Part shown: positions 1 through 9,065 of the stretch, piece by piece | Layout of the letters: each line of letters starts with the position of its first letter | How positions within the stretch are numbered: position 1 is the stretch's first letter | Source: Pelomonas sp. Root405 | GTDB taxonomy: Bacteria; Pseudomonadota; Gammaproteobacteria; Burkholderiales; Burkholderiaceae_C | Length of the DNA stretch: 64,000 bases | Direction: 5' to 3' | Assembly (NCBI RefSeq): GCF_001425165.1 | Contig: NZ_LMDU01000012.1 | Coordinates: 387,036 to 451,035 of the forward strand | Notes under the pieces: generated by a model | The model's input: the letters and a program-made list of their open reading frames with translations, nothing else | What the model was told of the DNA's origin: nothing | The model's database searches: none | Position numbers and translations under genes: made by a program

Positions 1-68
1 AGTTGCGTCGCAACACTCGCAGCGTTTTTTTGACGCATCAGGTCACCTAGCCTACCAAGGCGCGCGTC

Positions 69-2237
69 TCAGCCCTGTTTCACCTTCGAACGCCACGCAT
101 GCAGCAGCGGCTCGGTGTATCCACTCGGTTGCGCCTCACCCTTGAACACGAGATCCAGCGCCGCCTGCATCGCCGCGCCCTGCGGGCTGTCCGCCAGCGA
201 CCGGTACAGCGGATCGCCCGCGTTCTGGCCGTCCACCACCTTGGCCATGCGGGCAAAGGTCTCGCGCACCTGCTCCGCGCTGACGACGCCGTGGCGCAGC
301 CAGTTGGCGATGTGCTGGCTGCTGATGCGCAGCGTCGCGCGGTCTTCCATCAGGCCGACGCCATTGATGTCGGGCACCTTGGAGCAGCCCACGCCCTGGT
401 CGATCCAGCGCACCACATAGCCGAGGATGCCCTGCACGTTGTTGTCGAGCTCCTGCTGGCGCTGTTCGGCCGTCCAATCCGCCTTCGGCGCGACGGGAAT
501 GGTCAGCAGCGCATTCAAGATGCCTTCGTGCTCGGCGGCCAAGTCGACCTTCTCCAGGTTCTGCTGCACCGCGGCCACGTTGACCTGGTGGTAGTGCAGC
601 GCATGCAGCGTCGCGGCGGTGGGTGACGGCACCCAGGCGGTGTTGGCGCCAGCCTTGGGATGGCCGATCTTCTGCTCCAGCATGGCGGCCATCAGGTCGG
701 GCATGGCCCACATGCCCTTGCCGATCTGGGCGCGGCCCCGCAGGCCGCAAGCCAAGCCCGTCAGCACGTTGCTGCGCTCATAGGCGGTGATCCAGCTCGT
801 CGTCTTCATGTCGCCCTTGCGCAGCATCGGGCCGGCGCGCATGGCGGTGTGCATCTCGTCGCCGGTGCGGTCCAGGAAGCCGGTGTTGATGAAGGCCACG
901 CGGCTGGCGGCGGCGGCGATGCAGGCCTTCAGGTTGACCGAGGTGCGGCGCTCCTCGTCCATGATGCCCAGCTTGACCGTGCTGTCGGGCAAGCCCAGCA
1001 GCTGTTCGACGCGCGTGAACAGCTCGGCGGCGAAGGCCACCTCGGCGGGCCCGTGCATCTTGGGCTTGACGATGTAGACCGAGCCCGTCCGGGAATTGCC
1101 CCGGCGCTTCAGGTCGTGCATGGCAATCGTCGTCGTGACGACCGCATCCATGATGCCTTCGGGAATCTCGCTGCCATCGTCCAAGAGGATGGCCGGGTTG
1201 GTCATCAGGTGGCCGACATTGCGCACGAACATCAGCGAGCGGCCATGCAGCGTGACCTTGCCGCCGTTGGGCGCGGTATAGACGCGGTCAGCGTTCAGTC
1301 GCCGCGTGAAGCTCTTGCCGCCCTTGGCGACTTCCTCGGTCAGCGTGCCCTGCTGGATGCCCAGCCAGTTGCGATAGGCCAGCAGCTTGTCTTGGGCGTC
1401 GACGGCGGCGACCGAGTCTTCCAGGTCGAGGATGGTCGACAGGGCCGACTCCAGCACGATGTCGGCGATGCCGGCGGGATCGGTCTTGCCAATGGGCGTC
1501 GAGCGGTCGATGCGGATGTCCAGGTGCAGGCCGTGGTGCACCAGCAGCACGCTGCTGGGCGCTTCCGGCGCGCCCTGGTAGCCGGCGAAGGCCGCCGCGT
1601 CGGCCAGGCCGGTCACGTCGCCCGAGGCCAGCGTGATGGACAGTTGGTCGCCCTCGATGCGATAGGCCACGGCCTGGCCGTGCGACCCTTCGGCCAGCGG
1701 TGCGGCTTGGTCCAGCACCTGCCGCGCATAGGCGACGACACGCGCGCCGCGCACCGGGTTGTAGGCACCGGCGCGGGTGGCACCGTCCGTCTCGGGAATC
1801 GCGTCCGTGCCGTAGAGCGCGTCGTACAGCGAACCCCAGCGCGCATTCGCCGCATTCAGCGCATAGCGCGCATTCAGGATGGGAACGACGAGTTGCGGGC
1901 CGGCCTGCAGCGCCAGTTCGGCATCCACATTGGCCGTCGTGGCTTGCACTTGCTCGGGCGCCTCGACCAGGTAGCCGATGCGCTGCAGGAAGGCGCGGTA
2001 GGCCGGCATGTCGGTGATCGGGCCGGGATGGGCCTCGTGCCAGGCGTCCAGCTCGGCCTGCAGGCGGTCGCGCTCGTCCAGCAACGCGCGGTTCTTGGGC
2101 GCCAGTTCATGCGCCAGCGCGCTGAAGCCCGCCCAGAAGGTATCGGCGGCGATGCCGGTGCCGGGCAGCACCTCGACGTCGATGAAACGAGCCAGGTCGG
2201 CGTCGACCTGCAGGCGGTGGAGGGGGGTGCGAGGCAT
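69..2237 (-). CDS. glcB: Malate synthase G
   Basis: Condenses glyoxylate with acetyl-CoA to malate in the cytoplasm (glyoxylate/glycolate assimilation). The 722-residue product matches the usual length of the G isoform (about 720). Recognisable blocks are the [19 protein letters not shown] segment, [17 protein letters not shown] (catalytic Arg region), [13 protein letters not shown] (metal-binding Glu region) and [18 protein letters not shown] (catalytic Asp region). The start at 2237 was chosen over an upstream in-frame one because it gives family length and is preceded by GGAG at normal spacing. It is divergent from a LysR gene, a common arrangement for its regulator. Confidence 0.97.
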   Translation of the reverse strand: MPRTPLHRLQVDADLARFIDVEVLPGTGIAADTFWAGFSALAHELAPKNRALLDERDRLQAELDAWHEAHPGPITDMPAYRAFLQRIGYLVEAPEQVQATTANVDAELALQAGPQLVVPILNARYALNAANARWGSLYDALYGTDAIPETDGATRAGAYNPVRGARVVAYARQVLDQAAPLAEGSHGQAVAYRIEGDQLSITLASGDVTGLADAAAFAGYQGAPEAPSSVLLVHHGLHLDIRIDRSTPIGKTDPAGIADIVLESALSTILDLEDSVAAVDAQDKLLAYRNWLGIQQGTLTEEVAKGGKSFTRRLNADRVYTAPNGGKVTLHGRSLMFVRNVGHLMTNPAILLDDGSEIPEGIMDAVVTTTIAMHDLKRRGNSRTGSVYIVKPKMHGPAEVAFAAELFTRVEQLLGLPDSTVKLGIMDEERRTSVNLKACIAAAASRVAFINTGFLDRTGDEMHTAMRAGPMLRKGDMKTTSWITAYERSNVLTGLACGLRGRAQIGKGMWAMPDLMAAMLEQKIGHPKAGANTAWVPSPTAATLHALHYHQVNVAAVQQNLEKVDLAAEHEGILNALLTIPVAPKADWTAEQRQQELDNNVQGILGYVVRWIDQGVGCSKVPDINGVGLMEDRATLRISSQHIANWLRHGVVSAEQVRETFARMAKVVDGQNAGDPLYRSLADSPQGAAMQAALDLVFKGEAQPSGYTEPLLHAWRSKVKQG

Positions 2238-2310
2238 GGCGAACTCCGGCAAGAACAGATGTCGAAATCTAGCCGGGCTGCGGGTCGGATTGGCTGTTCG
2301 CCGCGTCATT

Positions 2311-2335
2311 CATCTGTGACCCAAACGCAAAGATG
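2311..2335. promoter_or_regulatory. Candidate LysR-type operator
   Basis: An interrupted inverted repeat with arms CATCT and AGATG separated by 15 bases lies between the divergent malate synthase and LysR starts. The position suits autoregulation plus control of glcB. The arms are short, so this is only a candidate. Confidence 0.25.
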
Positions 2336-2384
2336 CCGACTGAATCAGCCGCCACTGCGCCTGCTCGCCAGCACAATGCCCGGC

Positions 2385-3311
2385 ATGGACAAGCTCAAGC
2401 AGATCGAGTCCTTCGTGCTCGTCACGGCCAAGGGCAGCCTGACGGCTGCGGCCCAGGCCGAGGGCGTGGCGCCGGCGGTGATGGGCCGGCGGCTGGACGC
2501 GCTGGAAGCGCGCCTGGGCGTCAAGCTGATGCTGCGCACGACGCGCCGGCTGACGCTGACCCCCGAAGGGCAGTCCTTCCTGGAGGACTGCCAGCGCCTC
2601 ATCGCCGCGCTAGCCGACGCCGAGGCCGCGGTCAGCGCCGGCGGTCTCAAGGCCAGCGGCCACCTGCGCGTGACGGCCCCGGCCGGCTTCGGTCGCCGCC
2701 ATGTGGCGCCGCTGGTGCCGGGCTTCCTGGCCGAGCATGCCGACCTCAGCCTGTCGCTGAACTTGAGTGACCGTGTCGTCGACATCGTCCACGAGGGCTT
2801 TGATTGCGCCGTGCGCGTCGGCGATCTGCCCGATTCCAGCCTGGTCAGCACGCGCCTGGCCGACAACCGGCGTCTGTGCGTTGCCGCGCCCGGCTATTTG
2901 AAGCGCGCGGGCAGCCCGAAACATCCGGATGAACTCGGCCGCCATGCCTGCCTGACGCTCAGTTCCGAGGCCAGCCAGGTGCGCGGCTGGGCCTTCCAGG
3001 TTGATGGCACGGTGCAGCACCTGCGCCCCGAGACGAGGGTGCAGGGACGGCTGGACTGCAGCGATGGCCAAGTGCTGCACGACTGGTGCGTGGCAGGGTT
3101 GGGCATCGCCTGGCGCAGCACCTGGGAGGTCGAGGCCGATCTGGCCGAGGGGCGGCTGGTCAGCGTGCTGGACGACTTCGCGGCGCCGCCCAACGGCATC
3201 TACGCGGTGTTCCCGCAGTCACGCCATTTGCCGCTGAGGACGCGGCTGTGGGTGGAGCATCTGCGCGCCCACTACCGCCGCAGCGACTACTGGCGAAGCT
3301 CGAAAGCCTAG
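2385..3311 (+). CDS. LysR-family transcriptional regulator
   Basis: About 308 residues with an N-terminal winged helix (MDKLKQIESFVLVTAKGSL, then AVMGRRLDALEARLGVKLM, residues 1-60) and a C-terminal substrate-binding domain. The overall pattern is that of the Burkholderiales group often annotated as LysR substrate-binding regulators near metabolic genes. An in-frame ATG at 2376 would add three residues. Divergent transcription from glcB suggests it senses a glyoxylate-related metabolite and controls malate synthase. That role is inferred from position only. Confidence 0.92.
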   Translation: MDKLKQIESFVLVTAKGSLTAAAQAEGVAPAVMGRRLDALEARLGVKLMLRTTRRLTLTPEGQSFLEDCQRLIAALADAEAAVSAGGLKASGHLRVTAPAGFGRRHVAPLVPGFLAEHADLSLSLNLSDRVVDIVHEGFDCAVRVGDLPDSSLVSTRLADNRRLCVAAPGYLKRAGSPKHPDELGRHACLTLSSEASQVRGWAFQVDGTVQHLRPETRVQGRLDCSDGQVLHDWCVAGLGIAWRSTWEVEADLAEGRLVSVLDDFAAPPNGIYAVFPQSRHLPLRTRLWVEHLRAHYRRSDYWRSSKA

Positions 3312-3874
3312 CGCTGCAGGCAGGCGCCCTGTGTGCAGCCGTACTGCGTGGCAGCGTCGTAGGCCTTGTCGTTGCGCTTGGCGCGCTCAACCAGGTCAGT
3401 GGCGAGGCGGTTGGCCTCAGCTTCCAACAGTCGGCAGCTGACCATCGGCGCCATTTGCGTGATGGTTGAATCGACCTGCTGGGCAGCGGTTTGCCCCACG
3501 CGTCGATGGCCCTCCTCGTGCTCGATCAGCGCTGCCAGATACGACGCGAATTGCGCGGCGACGTCAGCCGTGCTCTCTTTGAGGACAGGCAGGGTCGTCG
3601 TCACGGCGAGCGTGACGTCGACAGAGGTGATGCCGCATAGGCCGTCCGGCCGCACGCCGTAGCGGTACTTCCAGTTGACCCGCCATTGGGTGTGGCCGAA
3701 AAAGGGCCTGCCGGCTTCGCCCCGGATCGGTGTTGCGTGGTTCAGTGCTTGCAGCAAGTCCACGCCCGGGCGTTGCCTGACCTCGTAGGTCAGGCGCTGG
3801 CCCGTCTCGGTCACATTAGCGCAGCAGGCCGCGTGCGCACTGCCCAGCAGTGCAAACAGCAGGCTACGCCCCAT
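3308..3874 (-). CDS. DUF922-like secreted Zn-protease-type protein
   Basis: 188 residues with a probable signal peptide (MGRSLLFALLGSAHA). HEEGH at residues 119-123 fits the HExxH zinc-protease signature, and the length and layout fit DUF922 proteins, which are predicted periplasmic metalloproteases of unknown substrate. Four cysteines in the mature part suggest disulfides. The start follows the acyl-CoA synthetase stop by 4 bases, so the two are likely co-transcribed. Its stop codon shares the bases CTAG with the convergent LysR stop. The start at 3874 was chosen because it begins the signal peptide directly. Confidence 0.75.
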   Translation of the reverse strand: MGRSLLFALLGSAHAACCANVTETGQRLTYEVRQRPGVDLLQALNHATPIRGEAGRPFFGHTQWRVNWKYRYGVRPDGLCGITSVDVTLAVTTTLPVLKESTADVAAQFASYLAALIEHEEGHRRVGQTAAQQVDSTITQMAPMVSCRLLEAEANRLATDLVERAKRNDKAYDAATQYGCTQGACLQR

Positions 3875-3878
3875 CGCC

Positions 3879-5579
3879 TCAATCGCCGAGCTGTACCTTC
3901 GCACGCTTGCCCGCCCACGCATCGAACTTGCCCGCATAGGCCTCCTCGATGCGGTTGCGCTTGACCTTGAAGGTCGGCGTGATGAAGCCGTTGTCCACGG
4001 TCCACGGCGTCTTGATCAGCACCAGGGTGTCGAGTTGCTCGTGCGGGTCCAGGCGGGCGTTGACGTCGTCCAGGTGCTTGCTCAGCTCGGCCATCAGCGC
4101 CGTCTTTTCGGCCTCGGTGCTGGCGCGCTGGATGCCCTGCGGCGACAGCATCGCGATGCCGAGCGGCTGGCCCATGTTGGCGCCGGCCACGCAGCAGGCC
4201 TCGATGTTGGGGTTCATGCCCAGCTTGTCTTCGATGGGCGCGGGTGCCACGTACTTGCCCTTGCTGGTCTTGAACAGGTCCTTGACCCGGCCGGTGATGC
4301 GCACGCAGCCATCGGCGTCCTGCGTGACCTTGTCGCCTGTGTGCAGCCAGCCGTCGGGGGTCAGTGCGTCGGCGGTCAGGCCGGGTTCCTTGTAGTAGCC
4401 CAGCATCAGAGCCGGGCTGCGCATCTGCAGCTCGCCGTTGGCCGGGTCGATGCGCGTCTGCACGCCGGGGTAGGCCGGGCCGACGGTGCCGCGCTGGTTC
4501 TTGCCCGGCAGCGTCATGTGCGACAGCGCCAGGTTCTCGGTCATGCCATAGCCCTCGTTGATGGGCAGGCCGAGCTTGTCGTACCACTCCAGCAGCGCGA
4601 TGGGCATGGGCGCGGCGCCACCGACGGCGATGCGGCACTGGTCCAGGCCGAGCGCCTTCAGCACCTTCTTGCGCACCAGGCCGCCGATGATGGGCAGGCG
4701 CAGCAGCTTGTTCATCTTCTGCGGCGGCATCTTGGCTTGCACGCCCTGCTGGAACTTGACCCACAGGCGCGGCACGCTGAAGAAGATGGTCGGTCGGGCG
4801 CGTTGCAGGTCGGTCGTGAAGGTGTCCAGCGACTCGGCGAAGTACAGGCGCATGCCTGTCTTGAGCCAGCCGTGCTCGACCAGCACGCGCTCGGCCACGT
4901 GGGCCAGCGGCAGATAGGACAGCATGCGGTCCTGCGCCGTCATCGGGAAGCGCTCCAGGCCTTCGCCGACCGCCCAGGCAAAGCCGCCGAAGTTGTGCAT
5001 CACGCCCTTGGGATTGCCCGTCGTGCCCGAGGTGTAGATCAGCGTGCAAAGCTCGTCGGCACCGCGCGTGATCTCGCCCTTGAGCGGCTCGGTGCGGGCG
5101 CAGATGGCGTCCCAGCCCTCGTACTTCTTCTTCACGTCGTCGGGCGACAGTGCATAGCTGGCGCCGGCCAGGCTGGCGGGCACGCCGGGCTTCATGCCCT
5201 CCCAGCCGTCGAGCTTGCCGATGAAGATGAAGCGGGCCTCGCTGTGCGTGAGGATCTGCGTGATGGTCTCGGCCGCCAGCGTCGGGTAGAGCGGCACGCT
5301 GACATAACCCGCCATCCAGATGGCCAGGTCGGTCATCAGCCACCAGGCGCAGTTCTTGGACAGCAACGCGACCTTGGCGTCTGCCGGCCAGCCCTCGGCT
5401 TCGCCGCGGGCCTTGATGAAGGCGGCCATGCGGCGCACTTGGTCACCGACTTGGGCCCAGGTGAAGTCGACGACCTCGGGCCCGCCCATCGGCTGGGTCA
5501 AGGAGACCGTGCTGCCTGCGGTGCGCTCCCAGTGATAGAGGCGTTGCAGGGCGAGCGTGTCGGCGGCGATGGTGGCCAT
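3879..5579 (-). CDS. AMP-dependent acyl-CoA synthetase (long-chain type)
   Basis: 566-residue ANL-superfamily ligase that should activate a fatty acid to acyl-CoA through an acyl-adenylate. The AMP-binding P-loop TLIYTSGTTGNPKGVMHN lies near residues 195-212. The EGYGMTEN adenylation motif, the WLHTGDK motif and the hinge GRVKDLFKTSKGKYVAPAPIE follow. The FKTSKGKY form resembles the eukaryote-like long-chain synthetases (FAA/ACSL group) rather than FadD. The ATG at 5579 is preceded by AGGAGA. The exact chain length specificity cannot be read from sequence. Confidence 0.9.
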   Translation of the reverse strand: MATIAADTLALQRLYHWERTAGSTVSLTQPMGGPEVVDFTWAQVGDQVRRMAAFIKARGEAEGWPADAKVALLSKNCAWWLMTDLAIWMAGYVSVPLYPTLAAETITQILTHSEARFIFIGKLDGWEGMKPGVPASLAGASYALSPDDVKKKYEGWDAICARTEPLKGEITRGADELCTLIYTSGTTGNPKGVMHNFGGFAWAVGEGLERFPMTAQDRMLSYLPLAHVAERVLVEHGWLKTGMRLYFAESLDTFTTDLQRARPTIFFSVPRLWVKFQQGVQAKMPPQKMNKLLRLPIIGGLVRKKVLKALGLDQCRIAVGGAAPMPIALLEWYDKLGLPINEGYGMTENLALSHMTLPGKNQRGTVGPAYPGVQTRIDPANGELQMRSPALMLGYYKEPGLTADALTPDGWLHTGDKVTQDADGCVRITGRVKDLFKTSKGKYVAPAPIEDKLGMNPNIEACCVAGANMGQPLGIAMLSPQGIQRASTEAEKTALMAELSKHLDDVNARLDPHEQLDTLVLIKTPWTVDNGFITPTFKVKRNRIEEAYAGKFDAWAGKRAKVQLGD

Positions 5580-5702
5580 GGGTTGAGTCTCCTGGGCGGT
5601 TCTTTTCGGGAGCCGCAAAGTTAACCGCGCGTAACCAGCCCGCCCCTACGGGAAAACACCCTGCGGCGTGACCTGCTGCCTACAGAGCCTAGAGGGAGGG
5701 CT

Positions 5703-8480
5703 CTAGAACTGGCCGGCCCAGGCCGCACGCCACTGACCCCGGCCCAGCTCGGTTCGCAGTTCGTCGAGCGGATGCGGCGCCAGCCAGTTCGGGCGCAATG
5801 CATCGGCACGTTTCAGCGCCTCGGCCGCCTCGGGCGTGCCGACCAGGCTGGCCGCGAGGTCCAGCTGCGCGCGCCAATGCGGCAGACCTTGGGGCTGCGG
5901 CAGCGCGTCGAGCAATGCGACGCGCTTCCGCAGCGCCCGCAGGCTCGCTTCGCGCTGCCCGCGTGCACGAGCCAGTTCCCCTGCCAATTGACCGACGCGG
6001 CTTTGCAGCTGCAGATGCTGCGCCAGCCAGGGCTGCGCCTGCAGGTCCTGCAGCGGCGCGAGGGCGCGCTGGGTCAGCGCCAGGTCGCCCAGGCGCAGCG
6101 CCGCACGCGCGACGGCAAGGCCCGCCTCCGCCCAGGGTGGGCCGCTGATGTCCGCCGTGTGCGCCAGTTCATCTGCCATGCGCCGGGCGACCAGCAGCCA
6201 GTCCGCCGCGCGCTCGGGCTGCGCCAGCGCATGCGCCAGCAGGCCGGCGCTCTCACGCGGCAGGCGCAGCGTCGGGTGCTTGGCGGCCTCGGCCGGCAGG
6301 CCGGCCTCCAGCTCCTCGTGGATCTGCACGGCTTGTGCGTAGTCACCCAACTCAACGAAGTGACGCGCCAAGTCTGCCCGCATACGCTGGCTGCTGGAGT
6401 TGCCCGCGCCGAGCAGGGCGTCCATATCCCGGATGATCAGGCGCGCGTTCTCGATGCTGCCTTCCGGCCGGCCGAGCCGGGCCTGGATATTCCACAGGTG
6501 CTGACGCGAGCGCAGCACGAAGCGCCCGCGGTGCGACGGCGCGGTGGCCCAGGAGGCCCGCGTGCCTTCGATCAGCTGTTCGGCATCCAGCGTCCGGCCT
6601 TCGGCCACGCGCAGCTGGTACAGGTAGACGTTGTAGTACGGGTACTCGTAGTCGCTCGGCTTGAACTGGCGCTGCACGATGGGCCAGGCCCGCACGTGCA
6701 TCGCTTCGGCATCGGCAAAGCGCGCCGCGCCGGCATAGGCGACGATGAGCTGGTAGAGCAGGTTGACGTAGTCGTTCTCCATCTCCGTGCCGATGCCAGC
6801 CTGGGCCAGCACCGGCAGGATGGGTTCGCCCAGCGCAATGACCTCCAGCGGCGAATTCAGTGCCGTATAGATGCGGGCCAGCCGCAGCTTGGCGATCAGC
6901 GTGCGTTCGTCAGCCTCGCCCCAGTGCCGGGCGCTGACATCGATCAGCTCCTTGGCCAGCGGGATGGCAATGTCGTGGCGGTTCATGTCGGAGTAGGTCG
7001 CCACCATGACGTCGAGCACGCGCGCGTAGGTCAGGTCGTCGCCTGCGAAGCGCTGGCGAACCTCGGCGCGGCTTTGCTCGAGCACCTCGAAGATGGTGGG
7101 GATGTGGCCACCGTGCCTGTCGGGGTTGGCCGAGGCCAGCAGCTCCGTCAGGTAGCGCGTGACGGCCTCGCTCTGGCGCGCGGACGCCTGCGCCTGGCTG
7201 CGCTGCCACAGGCTGACGGCTAGGCCAGCACTGAGCGCAGCGAACACCAGCGAGGCGCCAATGGCCAGCGCCGCATTGCGCCGCGTCCACAGGTAGACGC
7301 GATGGCGCCAGTCCTCGGCGCGCACGCTGACGGGGCGCTGCGTCAGCCAGCGCTCCAGGTCGTCGACAAAGCTGCCGACGCTGGCATAACGCTCGGCGGG
7401 GCTCCTGCGCATGGCCTTGGCGGCCACGGCTTCCAGGTCGCCGCTAGCGCGCTCGGCATCGGGCGGGCGGCCAGGGCCGGCTTCCTGGCTAGCGCTGGCA
7501 CTGCCCGTCGTCGTCGAGGCTGACGCGGTAGTGCGGGCGATGCGCCGGGCCTCGCCGTGCAGCACCGCATGCTCCAGCGCCGTGCGGCTCAGGCCGCGCC
7601 GGCCAAAGGGCAGCGCCCCGCTCGCCAACTCGTAAAGCATGACGCCCAGCGAATAGATGTCGCTGGCGACGCCGACCGCCTCGCCGGTGATCTGCTCGGG
7701 CGCGGCATAGGCCGGCGTCAGGCGCCGGCCGGTGACCATGGTCAGCTGGTGGTCGGACTGCTGCCCCGAGTCGTCCAGCAGCCCGGCGATGCCGAAATCC
7801 AGCAGCTTGGTGCAGCCGCTCTCGTCCAGCATGACATTGCTTGGCTTCAAGTCACGGTGCACGATGAGCTGGGCATGCGCATGCTCGACGGCGCGCGCCA
7901 CGTCGACCAGCAGCTTCACGCGCGCAGCCAGCGGCAGCTCGCTTTCGCGCACATGCTCGGACAGCGTTCGGCCGGCCACGTACTCCAGCACCAGGAAGGC
8001 CCGACCGTTCTGCTCGCCGGCGTCCAGCAGCCGGGCGATGCCCGGGTGGGTCAGGCGGCCGAGCAGCGCGCGCTCGCGGGCGAAGCGGGCGGCGAGGCCC
8101 GGTGTGGCGAGGTCGTCGCGCAGCAGCTTGATGGCGGCCTCCCCCTGGTAGAGGCCGTCGGCCCGCTCGGCGCGCCAGACCTGGCCCATGCCGCCCTCGC
8201 CCAGCAGCTCGGCCAGGCACCAGGACCCGAAGCGGTCGCCGGCCTGCGGCGCCGGCAGACCGGTGGGCTCGGCCAGGGCCATGGCCAGGTGGGCGTCGAA
8301 GCCGGGCAACGCGGCCAGCACGGTGGCGTCATCGTCGGGCAGCGAGGCCAGCATGCGGGCCAGGCGCTCGGCCAGCTCGGCGGGCTCGATGGCCGCCAGG
8401 CGCTGCAGCCGCTCGGGCCGGGGCAGGTCGGCAAGCTCGTCGAACAGCGCGGAGATCCGCTGCCAGTCGTCGGCTTGCAT
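5703..8480 (-). CDS. Membrane Ser/Thr protein kinase with C-terminal repeat region
   Basis: 925 residues. A PknB-type kinase domain spans about 83-385: Gly loop LGEGGMGQVW (93-102), Lys118 in AAIKLL, HRD at 208-210, DFG at 228-230 and APE at 260-262, so all catalytic residues are present. A Ser/Thr/Ala-rich insert lies near 318-332. One transmembrane helix (about 403-425) leads to a roughly 500-residue alpha-helical, TPR-like C-terminus that would be extracytoplasmic. The ATG overlaps the sigma factor stop as TGATG, which decides against the TTG one codon upstream. This is a typical ECF-sigma/kinase pair. The signal sensed is unknown. Confidence 0.9.
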   Translation of the reverse strand: MQADDWQRISALFDELADLPRPERLQRLAAIEPAELAERLARMLASLPDDDATVLAALPGFDAHLAMALAEPTGLPAPQAGDRFGSWCLAELLGEGGMGQVWRAERADGLYQGEAAIKLLRDDLATPGLAARFARERALLGRLTHPGIARLLDAGEQNGRAFLVLEYVAGRTLSEHVRESELPLAARVKLLVDVARAVEHAHAQLIVHRDLKPSNVMLDESGCTKLLDFGIAGLLDDSGQQSDHQLTMVTGRRLTPAYAAPEQITGEAVGVASDIYSLGVMLYELASGALPFGRRGLSRTALEHAVLHGEARRIARTTASASTTTGSASASQEAGPGRPPDAERASGDLEAVAAKAMRRSPAERYASVGSFVDDLERWLTQRPVSVRAEDWRHRVYLWTRRNAALAIGASLVFAALSAGLAVSLWQRSQAQASARQSEAVTRYLTELLASANPDRHGGHIPTIFEVLEQSRAEVRQRFAGDDLTYARVLDVMVATYSDMNRHDIAIPLAKELIDVSARHWGEADERTLIAKLRLARIYTALNSPLEVIALGEPILPVLAQAGIGTEMENDYVNLLYQLIVAYAGAARFADAEAMHVRAWPIVQRQFKPSDYEYPYYNVYLYQLRVAEGRTLDAEQLIEGTRASWATAPSHRGRFVLRSRQHLWNIQARLGRPEGSIENARLIIRDMDALLGAGNSSSQRMRADLARHFVELGDYAQAVQIHEELEAGLPAEAAKHPTLRLPRESAGLLAHALAQPERAADWLLVARRMADELAHTADISGPPWAEAGLAVARAALRLGDLALTQRALAPLQDLQAQPWLAQHLQLQSRVGQLAGELARARGQREASLRALRKRVALLDALPQPQGLPHWRAQLDLAASLVGTPEAAEALKRADALRPNWLAPHPLDELRTELGRGQWRAAWAGQF

Positions 8481-9064
8481 CAATAGACCGTGTCGGGCTT
8501 GTCGCCGAGCAGCTCCTGCAGCAGGGCGCGCGCCTTGAGCAATTCGCGGTTGATGCTGCGCGTCGACAGGCCGCGCAGCGTCGCCACTTCGGCGATGGAG
8601 AGGCCGGCAAAGCCGACCATCTCGATGAGTTCGTACAGGCCGTTGTCCAGCGCCCGCATGCGCTCCAGCGCGCGGTCCAGGCCGAGCATGTCGACGGCCT
8701 GGCTCTGCACGGCGGCCACGTCGCTGGCGGCCGACAGCGTGACCATGACGGCATCGCCGCCGCGCTTGTCACGGCCCTCGCCGCGCAGGTGGTCGATGAC
8801 GACAGAGCGCAGCACCCGGCCCACATAGGCGAAGAACTGGCCGCGCGTTTCGCCCTGCAGGCCCTGCTGGTCGGCCATGCGCAGGAAGCCCTCGTGCACC
8901 AGGGCCGTCGTGTTCAAGCCCGCAGCGTGGCCGCTCTGCGCCAGGCGGATGCGCGCGACGCGCTTGATCTCGGGATAGAGCAGCGCATAGAGCTGCTGCA
9001 GCGAGGCCGCGTCGCCACGTGAGGTGCCGATCAGCAGCTCGGTGATGTCGGGCTGCGCGATCAC
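8480..9064 (-). CDS. ECF-type RNA polymerase sigma factor
   Basis: About 194 residues. Region 2 includes ALVHEGFLRM and FFAYVGRVLRSVVIDHLR, and region 4 is a helix-turn-helix with LSIAEVATLRGLSTRSINREL. It resembles the TIGR02999-type ECF group that sits beside Ser/Thr kinase genes. I chose the GTG at 9064, placed immediately after the trpS stop, because it gives the normal family length; starts further upstream would lie in trpS and add a proline-rich tail. The stop overlaps the kinase start, so both are probably made together. No anti-sigma gene is adjacent, and the kinase may be the regulator. Confidence 0.88.
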   Translation of the reverse strand: MIAQPDITELLIGTSRGDAASLQQLYALLYPEIKRVARIRLAQSGHAAGLNTTALVHEGFLRMADQQGLQGETRGQFFAYVGRVLRSVVIDHLRGEGRDKRGGDAVMVTLSAASDVAAVQSQAVDMLGLDRALERMRALDNGLYELIEMVGFAGLSIAEVATLRGLSTRSINRELLKARALLQELLGDKPDTVY

Positions 9065-9065
9065 G

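Noticed and set aside
1-68. Terminator or operator at the left edge (GTTGCGTCGCAAC then T-run)
   Set aside because: The 13-base palindrome has only six paired bases and is separated from the T-run by 14 bases; the gene it might serve lies outside the window.
660-2384. Long plus-strand open frame antisense to malate synthase, continuous with the LysR gene
   Set aside because: The frame is a GC-rich shadow of glcB; its translation is His/Arg/Gly-rich without domain motifs, and the LysR family N-terminus begins at 2385.
4035-5624. 529-codon plus-strand frame opposite the acyl-CoA synthetase
   Set aside because: Antisense shadow of a gene with clear family motifs; composition is Ala/Gly/His-rich and lacks a recognisable domain.
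5580-5702. Copy of the intergenic repeat in the ligase-kinase gap
   Set aside because: Only a short stretch around GCCCGCCCCTACGGG is reminiscent of it, without the GGCGATG/CATCGCC arms.
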